Source: an uncultured Caryophanales bacterium
Lineage (GTDB): Bacteria; Bacillota_I; Bacilli_A; RF39; UBA660
Reading direction: 5' to 3'
NCBI GenBank assembly: GCA_946628045.1
Contig: CAMOVZ010000005.1
Span: forward strand, 31,870 to 95,869
Length of the DNA stretch: 64,000 nt
The notes under the pieces are model-generated. The model worked only from the letters and a program-made list of their open reading frames with translations. It ran no database searches and was not told where the DNA came from. Positions 33,513 through 43,367 of this stretch are shown in pieces (the first letter of the stretch is position 1; every line of letters begins with the position of its first letter). Both the position numbers and the translations under genes were made by a program.

Positions 33513-34433
33513 TAATATAAATAATTCTATTAGACTATTACCATCAATATCTTCAGTCTTTAATCTATAATCCATATTACTTAGTTCCTGCATTAACATA
33601 AGTAACTCATCTTTACTATAAAGTCTAGTAAGTTCTCTTGTCTTTTTAATTCTAAATTCTTTTTCAGATAAAGTATCAGCTATTTCTTTATCTCTCATAC
33701 CTTTATCTTCTAATAATTTAACTTGATATATAATTCTTATTTGTGAAGCAAGTAAACCTATAATAGAAAGAGGTTCTATATTATATTCTAATAATTCTTT
33801 ATAATTTTTTAAAGCAGTTTTTTTATCTTTTTCTGCTATACTCCTAGAAAAAGCAAAAGTTAAGTCTCTAGAATCTCCTAGTTTTTTCATTACCAAAGTA
33901 TCTATATCATCAATAGTAATTACTTTATCATCATATTTATAATTTTTTAGTTTCTCACATTCACTAACTACTTTAGTAAAATCACCTAAACAATATTCTT
34001 CAAGCATATTAATAGCTTTAAAATCTATTTTATAATCTTTAAAAGTATTTTTAATATAATCTTTTATACTTATATTAACTTCTATTACTTTACATATTTT
34101 TTTTAATTCTTTAATAGTTTTTAAAGTATTGTTCCCATGAGAATAAATTATAAGTAAATTATCTGGATTAGGATTTTTAATATACTTAAATAAATGCTCT
34201 AAATCTTTCTTATTTTCATCATATTTTAAATTTTCTATATTAGTTAAAATAATAACCTTTTTACTACTAAGAAAACCATAAGTATCCAAGTCTTCTAATG
34301 CATTTTCAAGTGGTACTTCCTCTAAATCAAAAGTATCAATAGAAGCATCTAAAAATTTTTTTTCTTTTATAAGTTTATCTATTTCTTTTTGAAAAGAAAG
34401 GAAGTCAATACTCTCTATTAAATAACTATCCAT
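33504..34433 (-). CDS. holA: DNA polymerase III subunit delta
   Basis: 309 residues, somewhat shorter than the ~340 usual. The clamp-loader delta pattern is seen: an N-terminal RecA-like lobe without a P-loop (SSKKVIILTNIENL), a middle segment with LGDSRDLTFAFSRSIAEKDKKTAL, and a C-terminal helical collar (FRIKKTRELTRLYSKDELLMLM-type, ending DIDGNSLIELF). Delta opens the beta clamp during loading. It overlaps the alaS end by 8 bases and is the last gene of the T-box operon. Confidence 0.88.
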   Translation of the reverse strand: MDSYLIESIDFLSFQKEIDKLIKEKKFLDASIDTFDLEEVPLENALEDLDTYGFLSSKKVIILTNIENLKYDENKKDLEHLFKYIKNPNPDNLLIIYSHGNNTLKTIKELKKICKVIEVNISIKDYIKNTFKDYKIDFKAINMLEEYCLGDFTKVVSECEKLKNYKYDDKVITIDDIDTLVMKKLGDSRDLTFAFSRSIAEKDKKTALKNYKELLEYNIEPLSIIGLLASQIRIIYQVKLLEDKGMRDKEIADTLSEKEFRIKKTRELTRLYSKDELLMLMQELSNMDYRLKTEDIDGNSLIELFILNI

Positions 34434-37110
34434 TATTAATAGCCTTTTCTATTTCAATAATTATATTATCATCTATTTTTTTAGCTCCACCTTGAGCAAA
34501 AGTAGGACTTCCTCCACCATTTCCATCATATAAATTAGCTATAGATTTAACTACAAATCCAGCATTAACTTTAGAATTACTTTTAGCAATAAAATTAACA
34601 CTACCATCGTCTTTTTGATTTATAAAGAAGATAAATCCATTATTTATTTCATTTATTAAAGTATCAGCAATACTCTTTAATAAATTAATATCTTTATTAT
34701 CTACTTTCATTACTAATCGATTAATACCATTAACTTCTTTTATATGTTCACGATAAATATCTAAATTTTGTAAAGTAGACTTTTCTTTTAATGAGAAATA
34801 TTTCTTTTCTAGTTCTTTTACTTCGTGATGAACATATTGTAGTTCATTTTTATTATAAATAATATCTTTATAGCTAACAGCTTCATCAGTACTAATATCT
34901 ACATCAAAATCAAGTTTTATACCACTTTGTTTAGCTTCATCAAGTATCTCACGAGCCTTCATTAATAATTTAATTTTCTCATCATTATATGGCTTAATTA
35001 CATCTATTAAAGTATCAGCTATTTTATCATTAGTTACAGCTTCTATACGATATACATTGCTTCCTTTAGATTCACATAATGTAATCGCAAGAGATTTAAT
35101 TTCACTTGTATTAGCGACGTGAGTTCCCCCACATAATTCAATAGATTTACCTATTTTAACGACACGCACCATATCACCATATTTTTCACTAAATAGTGCC
35201 ATAGCACCCATTTCTTTAGCTTTATCAATAGGCATTATTTCAGTAGATACTATAATATTTTCATGAGCCATGTTATTAATAAACTTTTCTACTTCAAGAA
35301 TTTTTTCATCTGTCATTTTACCAGTATAATTAAAATCAAATCTTAATTTTTCATTATCAACATAACTTCCTGCTTGGTGAATACTTTTAGATACTACTTG
35401 TTGTAGAGCGTATTGAAGAATATGTACACTAGAGTGATTTACTTCTATCTCTTTTCTTCTTTCTTTATCTAATATAAGTTCACAAGTATCTCCAACAGTA
35501 ATTACTCCATCTAGAAGTCTTACTTTATGAATATGTTGACCATTAGGAGCTTTAAATACATCTACTACACGAGCTTTAAAATTATCTCCTATAATCATAC
35601 CAGTATCACTAACTTGTCCCCCACTCTCAGCATAAAAACAAGTTCTCTCAGTTGCGATATATGTATCATGATCAATACTATCAACTAAAGAATCTTTAGA
35701 AAATATTGCAATTACATTACTTCTTAATCTATAAATACCATAAGCAAATTCTGATTTTTCTTTAAAATCTAATAACACTTTCTTTTGACTAGCCATAGAG
35801 TTTACATTTTTAACATTTGCTTTAGATAATTCTTTTTGTGCATTCATATATTTATCAAATTCATCTTTACTTACTTTATATCCTAATTCATTTAAATATT
35901 CTTGAGTTAACTCAAATGGGAATCCATAAGTATCATATAATTTAAATGCTTCTTCTCCACTAATATACCCGTCATTAGATTCTTCTACTAATTCTTTTAA
36001 ACGTCTTTCTCCAGCTTCAAGTGTCTTTAAGAATAATTTTTCTTCTTCAAGTACTAAAGTTTCAACTAAAGCTCTACGTTCTACTAAGTATGGATAAGCT
36101 TCCTTCATTACATCAACTACATCACTTACTATTTTATAAAGGAATGGCTCATTAAATCCTAAAGCTTTTCCCATTCTAACACTTCTTCTTAAAAGCCTTC
36201 TTAATACATAACCCCTACCTACATTTTCAAAAGCAGCTCCATCTGCTAAAGCAAAAGTAATTGCACGAATATGATCTGCTATAATTTTAAATTCTTTTTG
36301 TCCAACATACTCTGCATCTGCAAGTTCTTCGATATGTTTAATTATTGGTTTAAATAAGTCAGTTTCAAAGTTAGAATCAACATTTTGGAATATACAACAC
36401 CATCTTTCTAATCCTGCACCTGTATCTATATTTTTACTAGGAAGTTCTGGATAATCTTCACGAGCTAATCCTTCAGTAGCATTAAATTGACTAAATACAT
36501 TATTCCAAATTTCTACAAAACGTTCTTGATCTTTATCTTGAGTAAATAATTTAAATGCATCACCATTTGGATCATATTCACTTCCTCTATCAAAGAATAT
36601 TTCAGAGTCAGGTCCACAAGGTCCAGTACCTATTTCCCAAAAATTACCATCTAATGGAATAATATGTTTAGGATCAAGTCCTACATCAATCCATCTATCT
36701 CTAGCTTCAAAATCTTTTGAATAAACAGTTACATAAATTAAATCCTTATCTATACCAAAATATTCTTCTGAAGTAAGAAGTTCAAAAGCAAAAGCAATTG
36801 CTTCATTCTTAAAATAATCTCCTACAGAGAAATTTCCCATCATTTCAAAGAAAGTTTGATGTCTCTTTGTAATACCAACATTTTCTATATCATTAGTTCT
36901 AATACACTTTTGTATATTAGTAATTCTACGTGAAGATGGTACTTCTCTTCCATCAAAATATTTTTTTAAAGGAGCAACACCAGCATTAATCCATAATAAA
37001 CTATCATCATTAACAGGTATTAATGATGCAGATTCAAATATCTTATGTCCTTTACTTTCAAAAAATTTAAACCAAGTTTTTCTAATATCATCATGACTCA
37101 TATATTTCAT
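34426..37110 (-). CDS. alaS: Alanyl-tRNA synthetase
   Basis: 894 residues, full length. The N-terminal class II catalytic domain has MSHDDIRKTWFKFFESKGH, the RHQTFFEMMGNFSVGDYFK motif and GAGLERW. The editing domain carries the HSSVHILQYAL zinc/editing motif and CGGTHVANTSEIK. A C-terminal domain ends with GGSPTFAQGGA. It charges tRNA-Ala and clears Ser/Gly errors. The first ATG overlaps the cmk stop (ATGA) and has an AGGTGA ribosome site. Transcription is probably controlled by the alanine T-box leader at 38313-38498, two genes upstream. Confidence 0.97.
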   Translation of the reverse strand: MKYMSHDDIRKTWFKFFESKGHKIFESASLIPVNDDSLLWINAGVAPLKKYFDGREVPSSRRITNIQKCIRTNDIENVGITKRHQTFFEMMGNFSVGDYFKNEAIAFAFELLTSEEYFGIDKDLIYVTVYSKDFEARDRWIDVGLDPKHIIPLDGNFWEIGTGPCGPDSEIFFDRGSEYDPNGDAFKLFTQDKDQERFVEIWNNVFSQFNATEGLAREDYPELPSKNIDTGAGLERWCCIFQNVDSNFETDLFKPIIKHIEELADAEYVGQKEFKIIADHIRAITFALADGAAFENVGRGYVLRRLLRRSVRMGKALGFNEPFLYKIVSDVVDVMKEAYPYLVERRALVETLVLEEEKLFLKTLEAGERRLKELVEESNDGYISGEEAFKLYDTYGFPFELTQEYLNELGYKVSKDEFDKYMNAQKELSKANVKNVNSMASQKKVLLDFKEKSEFAYGIYRLRSNVIAIFSKDSLVDSIDHDTYIATERTCFYAESGGQVSDTGMIIGDNFKARVVDVFKAPNGQHIHKVRLLDGVITVGDTCELILDKERRKEIEVNHSSVHILQYALQQVVSKSIHQAGSYVDNEKLRFDFNYTGKMTDEKILEVEKFINNMAHENIIVSTEIMPIDKAKEMGAMALFSEKYGDMVRVVKIGKSIELCGGTHVANTSEIKSLAITLCESKGSNVYRIEAVTNDKIADTLIDVIKPYNDEKIKLLMKAREILDEAKQSGIKLDFDVDISTDEAVSYKDIIYNKNELQYVHHEVKELEKKYFSLKEKSTLQNLDIYREHIKEVNGINRLVMKVDNKDINLLKSIADTLINEINNGFIFFINQKDDGSVNFIAKSNSKVNAGFVVKSIANLYDGNGGGSPTFAQGGAKKIDDNIIIEIEKAINNG

Positions 37111-37754
37111 TTTACTTCACCTATCTTTTCTATTATAAAATCTACTACTTCATCTATACTCATATTAGTAGAATCAATATATATTTGATCATCACATCTC
37201 TTAAGAGCTCCTACTTCTTTATGCATATCATTATAATCTCTATCAATAATACTTTGTTTTATTTCTTCATAATTAGAAGTAATACCCTTTTCTTCATTTT
37301 GTAATTGTCTTCTTCTTGCTCGCTCTTCGACTGTTGCATCTAAATAAAACTTAAAATCTGCATTAGGAAATACTACAGTAGTTATATCTCTCCCTTCCAT
37401 AATAACATTAAGTCCTTTAGCCATTTCTCTTTGTTGCCTTACCATCTCTTCACGAACTCTTATTATAGTAGAAACTTTGCTAACTACATTAGTAACTTCG
37501 ATACTTCTTATTTCACTAGATACATCTTCATCATTTAAAAATGTTTTACCATTCTCATCAAATTTAATTCTAATATTTTTTAAATTTTCAATAATCTTAT
37601 CAGAATCATCTACTATATTATTTCTTAAACTATATAAAGCAACACATCTATACATAGCACCTGTATCTATATAAACTAAATTAAGTTTTTCTGCTACTTT
37701 TTTAGTAACAGTACCTTTACCAGCACCTGCAGGACCATCTATCGCAATAATCAT
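37107..37754 (-). CDS. cmk: Cytidylate kinase
   Basis: 215 residues, normal size. The P-loop IDGPAGAGKGTVTK opens the protein, YIDTGAMYRCVAL holds the nucleotide-site residues, and EGRDITTVVFPNADFKFYLDA with RARRR forms the lid region. It phosphorylates CMP and dCMP. It has a GGAGGA ribosome site, sits 1 base after the dNMP-kinase-like gene and overlaps alaS by 4 bases. Confidence 0.96.
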   Translation of the reverse strand: MIIAIDGPAGAGKGTVTKKVAEKLNLVYIDTGAMYRCVALYSLRNNIVDDSDKIIENLKNIRIKFDENGKTFLNDEDVSSEIRSIEVTNVVSKVSTIIRVREEMVRQQREMAKGLNVIMEGRDITTVVFPNADFKFYLDATVEERARRRQLQNEEKGITSNYEEIKQSIIDRDYNDMHKEVGALKRCDDQIYIDSTNMSIDEVVDFIIEKIGEVK

Positions 37755-37755
37755 A

Positions 37756-38301
37756 TTATCTATCCTCCAATTCCGTATTATGTATAATTTCTAATGCTTT
37801 TTCTTTTAATTCATTTAATCCTTTATTCTCTATAATATAATCAAAATCATTATATAAAGAAATTTCTTTTTCAGTAATATGATTTTTTTCATCTACACTT
37901 AATTTATTATCATAATTATTTCTAATTAATTTAATAGATACTACATCTTCATATTTAGCTTTTATACTTAAAAATTCATCAATAAGTCTTGCATCAGTAA
38001 TAATAAACACATCAAAAAAATTACTAAGTATTTCGATATCTTCATAAAGCCTATCAAGTAGAAAATGAGTTTTACCTAATTTTTCTCTAATAATTTCAAT
38101 ACCCATCTTTTGAAGAAATTCACGAGGTTTTGCATCTTTTTTAGGATCATAATTAAAATAGTTTCTAGCATAACTATATAATGGATTAGTTATTTGCATA
38201 ACACAAGGCTTATATCCATAATCTTTTAATTCTTCCTTTAATAAATTACCTAATGTAGATTTACCACTACCCGCTTCTCCCCCAATAATAAATATTTTCA
38301 T
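37756..38301 (-). CDS. P-loop kinase, deoxynucleoside-monophosphate-kinase-like
   Basis: 181 residues from the ATG at 38301 (AGGAGG ribosome site); the longer frame from 38334 would begin inside the T-box terminator. The Walker A motif is GGEAGSGKSTLGN. The stretch NPLYSYARNYF ... KPREFLQKMGIEIIREKLG ... ITDARLIDEF matches phage-type dNMP kinases and dephospho-CoA-kinase-like folds. A nucleotide kinase role fits its position next to cmk. It is the first gene after the T-box leader. Confidence 0.7.
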   Translation of the reverse strand: MKIFIIGGEAGSGKSTLGNLLKEELKDYGYKPCVMQITNPLYSYARNYFNYDPKKDAKPREFLQKMGIEIIREKLGKTHFLLDRLYEDIEILSNFFDVFIITDARLIDEFLSIKAKYEDVVSIKLIRNNYDNKLSVDEKNHITEKEISLYNDFDYIIENKGLNELKEKALEIIHNTELEDR

Positions 38302-38312
38302 ATATCCTCCTA

Positions 38313-38498
38313 TAAACAAAAAAAGATGGTACAAGGAGTCTTACGACGGTACCATCCTTTATTTAACTTAATTAGATAACGGTATTACCCGATAAACTTA
38401 AGAAGTAGCTTTCTAAATACTATTATAACTTTTCACACCAACCAAAGTCTCTCTTTAATAAATCATATTTATACTTATCTTCCGTCAACATTTATTAC
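38313..38498 (-). promoter_or_regulatory. T-box riboswitch, alanine specifier
   Basis: On the - strand the leader contains an AGAGAG...GGTTGGTG Stem I region, a specifier region GAAAGCTAC in which GCT (38407-38409) is the likely Ala codon, and the T-box sequence AGGATGGTACCGTCG. A terminator stem GATGGTAC/GTACCATC (38325-38332 with 38349-38356) is followed by seven T. Uncharged tRNA-Ala should stabilise the antiterminator and allow transcription of the four-gene operon. Confidence 0.92.
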
Positions 38499-38504
38499 AT
38501 TAAT

Positions 38505-38533
38505 ATTTTAGCAAATAAACAATATTTATTCAA
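38505..38533 (-). promoter_or_regulatory. Sigma-A promoter of the T-box operon
   Basis: On the - strand TTGAAT (38528-38533), 17-base spacer, TAAAAT (38505-38510). It abuts the stop codon of the upstream gene. Confidence 0.7.
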
Positions 38534-39736
38534 CTATTTTTTTCTTACTTTTTTAATCTCTGTAGGTTCTATTTCAAGTCTATCTTCACTATCACCTTTT
38601 AAATATTTAATATATCCTGTTTGTTCTAAAATAAATAATAAAATTACTTTAACACATGCAATACATGGAGTAGCAATAATCATACCAAGTATTCCAAAGA
38701 AATGTTCAAATACTAACAATCCTACCATAATAGTAACTGGATGTAATTTCATGGTATGACCCATAATTATAGGTTGATAGAAATTGTTTTCTAATAATTG
38801 AACTACTAATATAGAAATAATTACACAAATACCAGTAATAGGACTAATAGTAAATCCAACAATAACTGCAGGTATTGCTCCAATATATGGTCCAAAATAT
38901 GGAATAACATCAGTAACTGCACAGAATAATGCAAATAATATTGGTGCTTTCATTCCAGCTATTGTAAGACCTATACTTTGAGTTATAAATACTAAAGTCA
39001 TAACCATTAATACACCTTGTACATAACTTCTTAAAGAAGTATTAATACGATGAGTTAATGTTTTATAACCATCTTTCCAATTAGTAGGCATTAATTTATA
39101 TAAACCAGCATTTGCTCTTTCAAAATCAAATAATAAATAGAAACCAATCATTAAACCTAATACTAAGTTTAATCCAAATCCAAAAATACTTTTACCAATA
39201 CTAAATATATGTTCAGGCATACTTGAACCAATACTAATACCATATTCAGTAACAGTTGTAGTTAAAGTAGATTTAACTGTTTTAATATTAATCATTTCAT
39301 TAAGATCAAATCTATCAATAACTCTTACAATGAATTCAGATATTTCATTAAATATTGAAGGAGCTGCACTAACAAAATCCTTTATTTGATCAATAAGCGC
39401 AGGTACAAGTAAATATATAATTAATGCAATTACTCCAAACATTAATAAATACATTAATATACAACCAATAACTCTAGGTACCTTTCTTTTTTGTAACCAT
39501 GTAACCCATGGATCAAAAAACCAAGCAATAATAATACCTATAAATATTGGAGAAATAACTATAATAAATTCACCAATATATTTTAATAATTTCCATTCTT
39601 TTAATAAATATGTTCCTAGTAATATTAAAGCAATAATAGCCATAAAATATCCAATGTTAATTAATTTACTTCCTGTTTTTAATATATGATTTAAACTAGT
39701 AACATCAACTTCTTTATCTTTAAGTTTCTTAAACAT
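38534..39736 (-). CDS. AI-2E family (TqsA/PerM-like) transporter
   Basis: 400 residues, about eight membrane helices: three near the N-terminus, a central amphipathic region (residues about 130-195), then helices with GLMIGFYLLFDFERA and CAVTDVIPYFGPYIGAIPAV. The latter DxIPxxGPxIGxxPA stretch is the family signature. The C-terminus is charged. Members have been described as exporters or Na+/H+ antiporters; the AI-2 link is not general. It is convergent with none and has its own promoter region shared divergently with yigZ. Confidence 0.88.
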   Translation of the reverse strand: MFKKLKDKEVDVTSLNHILKTGSKLINIGYFMAIIALILLGTYLLKEWKLLKYIGEFIIVISPIFIGIIIAWFFDPWVTWLQKRKVPRVIGCILMYLLMFGVIALIIYLLVPALIDQIKDFVSAAPSIFNEISEFIVRVIDRFDLNEMINIKTVKSTLTTTVTEYGISIGSSMPEHIFSIGKSIFGFGLNLVLGLMIGFYLLFDFERANAGLYKLMPTNWKDGYKTLTHRINTSLRSYVQGVLMVMTLVFITQSIGLTIAGMKAPILFALFCAVTDVIPYFGPYIGAIPAVIVGFTISPITGICVIISILVVQLLENNFYQPIIMGHTMKLHPVTIMVGLLVFEHFFGILGMIIATPCIACVKVILLFILEQTGYIKYLKGDSEDRLEIEPTEIKKVRKK

Positions 39737-39803
39737 AATAGCCCTCCTAGAATTATTATAACACTATTTTTAAATATATTGTATAATATTTATAGGTGAT
39801 TTA

Positions 39804-40370
39804 ATGAAAACTGTTAAATATGACATATCTAATGAAATAATAATTAAAAATTCAAGATTTATTACTTATATTTATAGATTAAAGAATAATAATATTAAAA
39901 CATATCTAGATGAAATTAAACGTCTTCATCCAAAAGCAACTCACCATACATATGCTTATATTTACAATAATGAAGGATATTCTAGTGATGATAATGAACC
40001 AGCAAATACTGCAGGACGACCTATGTTAAATGTATTAGAAAAAGAAGGATTAAATAATGTATTAGTAATAACTGTAAGATACTTCGGAGGAATAAAATTA
40101 GGCGCTGGAGGTTTAGTTAGAGCCTATACAAAATCAGTCACAGAAACATTAAAACAAGAAGAATTTATATATTTAGAAGAAGGATATAAAATAAAAATAA
40201 GTTTTGATTACACTTTAGAAAAACAAATAAACTATATATTAGGAAATAATATAATAGAAAAAACTTTTGATGATAAAATAACTTATATTGCTAATATTTC
40301 TAAAGATAAAATTAAAAATTTAAATGATTATGAAATATTAGAAAATATATACATAGAAAAAGATGCATAA
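39804..40370 (+). CDS. IMPACT/YigZ family protein
   Basis: 188 residues. The N-terminal IMPACT domain shows KNSRFITYI, HPKATHHTYAYI, SDDNEPANTAGRPML and TVRYFGGIKLGAGGLVRAY, the complete family signature. A smaller C-terminal ferredoxin-like domain follows. The family is conserved in most bacteria, and eukaryotic IMPACT modulates translation control; the bacterial role is uncertain. Start with a GGTGA ribosome site; a bidirectional terminator at the end. Confidence 0.9.
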   Translation: MKTVKYDISNEIIIKNSRFITYIYRLKNNNIKTYLDEIKRLHPKATHHTYAYIYNNEGYSSDDNEPANTAGRPMLNVLEKEGLNNVLVITVRYFGGIKLGAGGLVRAYTKSVTETLKQEEFIYLEEGYKIKISFDYTLEKQINYILGNNIIEKTFDDKITYIANISKDKIKNLNDYEILENIYIEKDA

Positions 40371-40380
40371 GCATCTTTTT
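40357..40380. terminator. Bidirectional terminator between yigZ and sigE
   Basis: A 10-bp stem AAAAAGATGC/GCATCTTTTT with an ATAA loop lies between convergent genes. Confidence 0.85.
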
Positions 40381-41066
40381 CATGTATTAATAAGTAATTT
40401 TAATTTTCTGATAACTTTCTTTTCTATTCTAGAAATATAACTCTGTGAAATACCTAATTTATCTGCCACTTCTTTTTGAGTAAACTCATCACTTCCAAGC
40501 AAACCATATCTAAGTATCATAATTTCTCTATCTCTAGGCTTTAGACTAAGTATTTCCTTAAGTATTAATTCTTTATCATTCTCCTTTTCAAGTGACTTAG
40601 TTATTTCATCTTTTGGAGTTCCAATGATATCTTCTAAGTGTAATTCATTTCCATCCGAGTCTAATGATAGTGCTTGATCTATTGAAACTTCACTTTTGAT
40701 TTTCTTATTTTTTCTTAAAAACATTAATATTTCATTATCAATACACCTAGATGCATAAGTTGCAAGTTTTATATTTTTACTGCTTGTAAAAGTATTAATT
40801 CCTTTAATTAAACCAATAGAACCAATACTTACTAAATCTTCTAAATCAACTCCAGTATTTTCATACTTCTTAGCCAAAAATACAACTAATCTTAAATTAT
40901 GTTCAATCAACTTATCTTTTGCAAGCACATCTCCTTTTTCTTTTAACTCTACATAATAATCTTCTTCCTCCTTACTTAATGGCTCAGGCAATTTATCAGT
41001 AGCTCCTACATAAAAACAACTACATACCTTAAAAAATATTTTTCTTAAAAATTTAATTATAAACAT
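40380..41066 (-). CDS. sigE: Sporulation sigma factor E (mother cell)
   Basis: 228 residues. Region 2 reads IEHNLRLVVFLAKKYENTG-VDLEDLVSIGSIGLIKG and TYASRCIDNEILMFLRKNKKI; region 4 has FTQKEVADKLGISQSYISRIEKKV. These match SigE of Bacillus closely, including the FYVGATDKLPEPLS stretch after the pro-sequence. The pro-sequence here is only about 18 residues (MFIIKFLRKIFFKVC...), some nine fewer than in B. subtilis by my alignment, but still hydrophobic/amphipathic. It overlaps spoIIGA by 10 bases, the conserved operon for pro-sigma-E processing. Confidence 0.93.
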   Translation of the reverse strand: MFIIKFLRKIFFKVCSCFYVGATDKLPEPLSKEEEDYYVELKEKGDVLAKDKLIEHNLRLVVFLAKKYENTGVDLEDLVSIGSIGLIKGINTFTSSKNIKLATYASRCIDNEILMFLRKNKKIKSEVSIDQALSLDSDGNELHLEDIIGTPKDEITKSLEKENDKELILKEILSLKPRDREIMILRYGLLGSDEFTQKEVADKLGISQSYISRIEKKVIRKLKLLINT

Positions 41067-41770
41067 AATTCCTCCTTAAATTTATTTGGTAATATACAAT
41101 CCTCTTCTATTTTAAACTTCTCACAATTAACTCCTATTAAACAATTAAATTCATGATTATTTATAATAACTTTATCAGGTCTAACACAAGATATAATCCC
41201 ACTAGTATTAAGAGCTTTATAAGGTACATATATAACATTATCTTCATCATATTTAATATTAGTAAGTATTATATTTTTTTTACTAATAGGATCTACTAAT
41301 CTATTCCCAGTATCAATAAATCCTTCTAATAAATATTTCTTTTTATTAATAAAAATAGTAACTAAGTATTTATTAGAATATATTTCTTTATAAGATAAAA
41401 ATTCTTTAATTAAAATTACTATTACTATAAAACTACTAAGTACTAAGAAATATTTATTTTTAATATTAAATAAATAAGCACTTCCTCCAATAATAATACT
41501 AAGTAAATAAAAGTATATTGTATTTTTAATTATATTTTTAAATCCAAATACTATTATTATTAATAAAACACTAACTATTAATTTTGAAATAAGTAATATA
41601 AAATTACTAATACTTATAAATAATAAAAAAGTAGTAAAACTTCCAACTATACTACCAATTACTACTCTTATTAATTTATTATTTCTTTTTAAAATTCTCT
41701 TAGTACCATAAAGTATCATAAAATCTAATAAAAAATTTAATATAAATACTTCTTCTATATAAACATTCAT
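41057..41770 (-). CDS. spoIIGA: SpoIIGA, membrane aspartic protease for pro-sigma-E
   Basis: 237 residues, shorter than the ~309 of B. subtilis. The N-terminal ~125 residues hold five membrane helices beginning YIEEVFILNFLLDFMILY. The C-terminal domain carries the catalytic LEGFIDTGNRLVDP (D153-T-G) and later VPYKALNTSG and NCLIGVN. SpoIIGA cleaves the pro-sequence of sigma-E in the septal membrane after a signal from SpoIIR. The overlap with sigE supports the assignment. Confidence 0.9.
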   Translation of the reverse strand: MNVYIEEVFILNFLLDFMILYGTKRILKRNNKLIRVVIGSIVGSFTTFLLFISISNFILLISKLIVSVLLIIIVFGFKNIIKNTIYFYLLSIIIGGSAYLFNIKNKYFLVLSSFIVIVILIKEFLSYKEIYSNKYLVTIFINKKKYLLEGFIDTGNRLVDPISKKNIILTNIKYDEDNVIYVPYKALNTSGIISCVRPDKVIINNHEFNCLIGVNCEKFKIEEDCILPNKFKEELCL

Positions 41771-41792
41771 ATAATCACCAAATAAATTATAT

Positions 41793-41821
41793 AAATAAAA
41801 AAACGACTTATTTGTCGTTTT
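41793..41821 (-). terminator. Intrinsic terminator after the LRR surface protein gene
   Basis: An AAACGAC/GTCGTTT stem with a 6-nt loop is followed on the - strand by seven T; it overlaps the gene end. Confidence 0.75.
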
Positions 41822-43289
41822 ATCTACGTATTATTGTAGTATCATTATCAAATGAACCATATGGACCATAATGTTCTTCTGGAGTATAATAATCCACAAA
41901 ATATTGAGCTGATGTTGGGAACGATACTGATGTAAAAGCATTTTCTGTAAATGCATCTAAACCAATATATGTAACTGAATCTGGCAATACTAAATTTCCT
42001 TTAATATTATTACGATAGAAACCAAATATTTCAATTCTTTTTAATTGTGAACCATTTTCAAATGTTAATGTATTATTTTCCCCACTTGAATTAAATGAAT
42101 CTTGAAATGCATTTGCACCAATATACTCTACTTGTTTTGGAATTTCTACGTCTTCAAAACTATCAAGATACCAGAATGCAGCTTCACCAATTCTGGTTAT
42201 AGTTTTAGGCAAGCGAGGCATTTTGCTAATTTCATTTTTATCAGATTCACCATATGATCCAAAAGCATATGATATCTCTGTTACAGGATAAAATTCATCA
42301 GAATCTGCAAACATAATATATGCAGGGATTGGTGCAATACATTCACCATTAACTACATTTTCAGAAGCTGTTGCTATTGTTTCTACACCACTACGCCAAC
42401 TAGTAGGCGAATCAGCATCATAATATACACCTAATACTATTTCATTATCAACAAGTGTTCCTCCTTCCCCAGGAGCTAAAGGATCACGAATTACTCTTAA
42501 AGAATAATCCCTATTACCATATTCATCAGTCCACCAATCAAGATCTATTACATTACCATTTTCGTCTAAACCAATATCTCTATTAGTTGTATCTTGTTCT
42601 GGATTTCTATGAGACTCAGGATCTGCTTCTATTTCAGCAATTCTTGCTGCTATAGGATCTTCATCACTAGGTGTAGCTTGTCCATATTTAACTTCAAAAC
42701 TAAATGTATGGCTTTCCCCTTCATCAGCCATTTCATTTATTATAGAATTTGTTACTGCATCTTTATCATACTCTACTCTTATTTTATATGTTTTTCTTGT
42801 AAAAGTATTTTCATCTGTTGGATCAGATGCTTTTAATAGTTTTTCTCCAACAGCTGGTTTTTCATTATTATCTGCATATACCACACTATATTTAATATAA
42901 CTTGGTACTGGTGATGGATTATTTTCATCTATTGTATTAGGTATTACACTATCACCATACTTAGAAACTATTTCAGTAATTTCAGCATCAATTGTACCTG
43001 CATTAACTGCATCTACTGTAAACTCATAATAATCACCTGGAGTATTTAAAACTACTTCCCAAGTTACTACTGATTTAGGAACACTATTTTCATCAGGTCC
43101 TATTGTTGGAGTTACTGCTTCTACTCCATCTTCGTTATCTACATTGTCCCAATATACATTCCATGTGTTTTTACCAATATTAGCTGTACCATTAATCTTT
43201 AATGTTGTTGCTAGTGCTGCAAAACCTATACTTATTCCTAATAATAATAGCAATAAGTATGTTATTTTTTTATTCTTTCTTCGATTCAT
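41820..43289 (-). CDS. Signal-anchored surface protein, shared beta-sandwich module plus BspA-type LRRs
   Basis: 489 residues. The N-terminal basic stretch and helix end GFAALATTLKINGTA, followed by the common module (WNVYWDN, PGDYYEFTVDAVNAGTIDAEI, YSVVYAD, FEVKYGQA). A linker with EIEADPESHRNPEQD leads to a Trp/Asp-rich segment. Residues about 345-480 are BspA-like repeats (LPKTITRIGEAAF, IPKQVEYIGANAF, LPDSVTYIGLDAF). It is closely related to the partial gene at the right edge of the window. No sorting signal. Probably a surface-exposed binding protein. Confidence 0.72.
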   Translation of the reverse strand: MNRRKNKKITYLLLLLLGISIGFAALATTLKINGTANIGKNTWNVYWDNVDNEDGVEAVTPTIGPDENSVPKSVVTWEVVLNTPGDYYEFTVDAVNAGTIDAEITEIVSKYGDSVIPNTIDENNPSPVPSYIKYSVVYADNNEKPAVGEKLLKASDPTDENTFTRKTYKIRVEYDKDAVTNSIINEMADEGESHTFSFEVKYGQATPSDEDPIAARIAEIEADPESHRNPEQDTTNRDIGLDENGNVIDLDWWTDEYGNRDYSLRVIRDPLAPGEGGTLVDNEIVLGVYYDADSPTSWRSGVETIATASENVVNGECIAPIPAYIMFADSDEFYPVTEISYAFGSYGESDKNEISKMPRLPKTITRIGEAAFWYLDSFEDVEIPKQVEYIGANAFQDSFNSSGENNTLTFENGSQLKRIEIFGFYRNNIKGNLVLPDSVTYIGLDAFTENAFTSVSFPTSAQYFVDYYTPEEHYGPYGSFDNDTTIIRR

Positions 43290-43342
43290 ACTATTCTCCT
43301 ATCTTATATTCAAATTATATAATTTATATTCTAGTATGTCAA

Positions 43343-43366
43343 TTAAAAAAAGAACTAAAAAGTTCT
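43343..43366 (-). terminator. Intrinsic terminator after the small membrane protein gene
   Basis: An AGAACT/AGTTCT stem with a 4-nt loop, followed on the - strand by seven T. Confidence 0.7.
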
Positions 43367-43367
43367 C

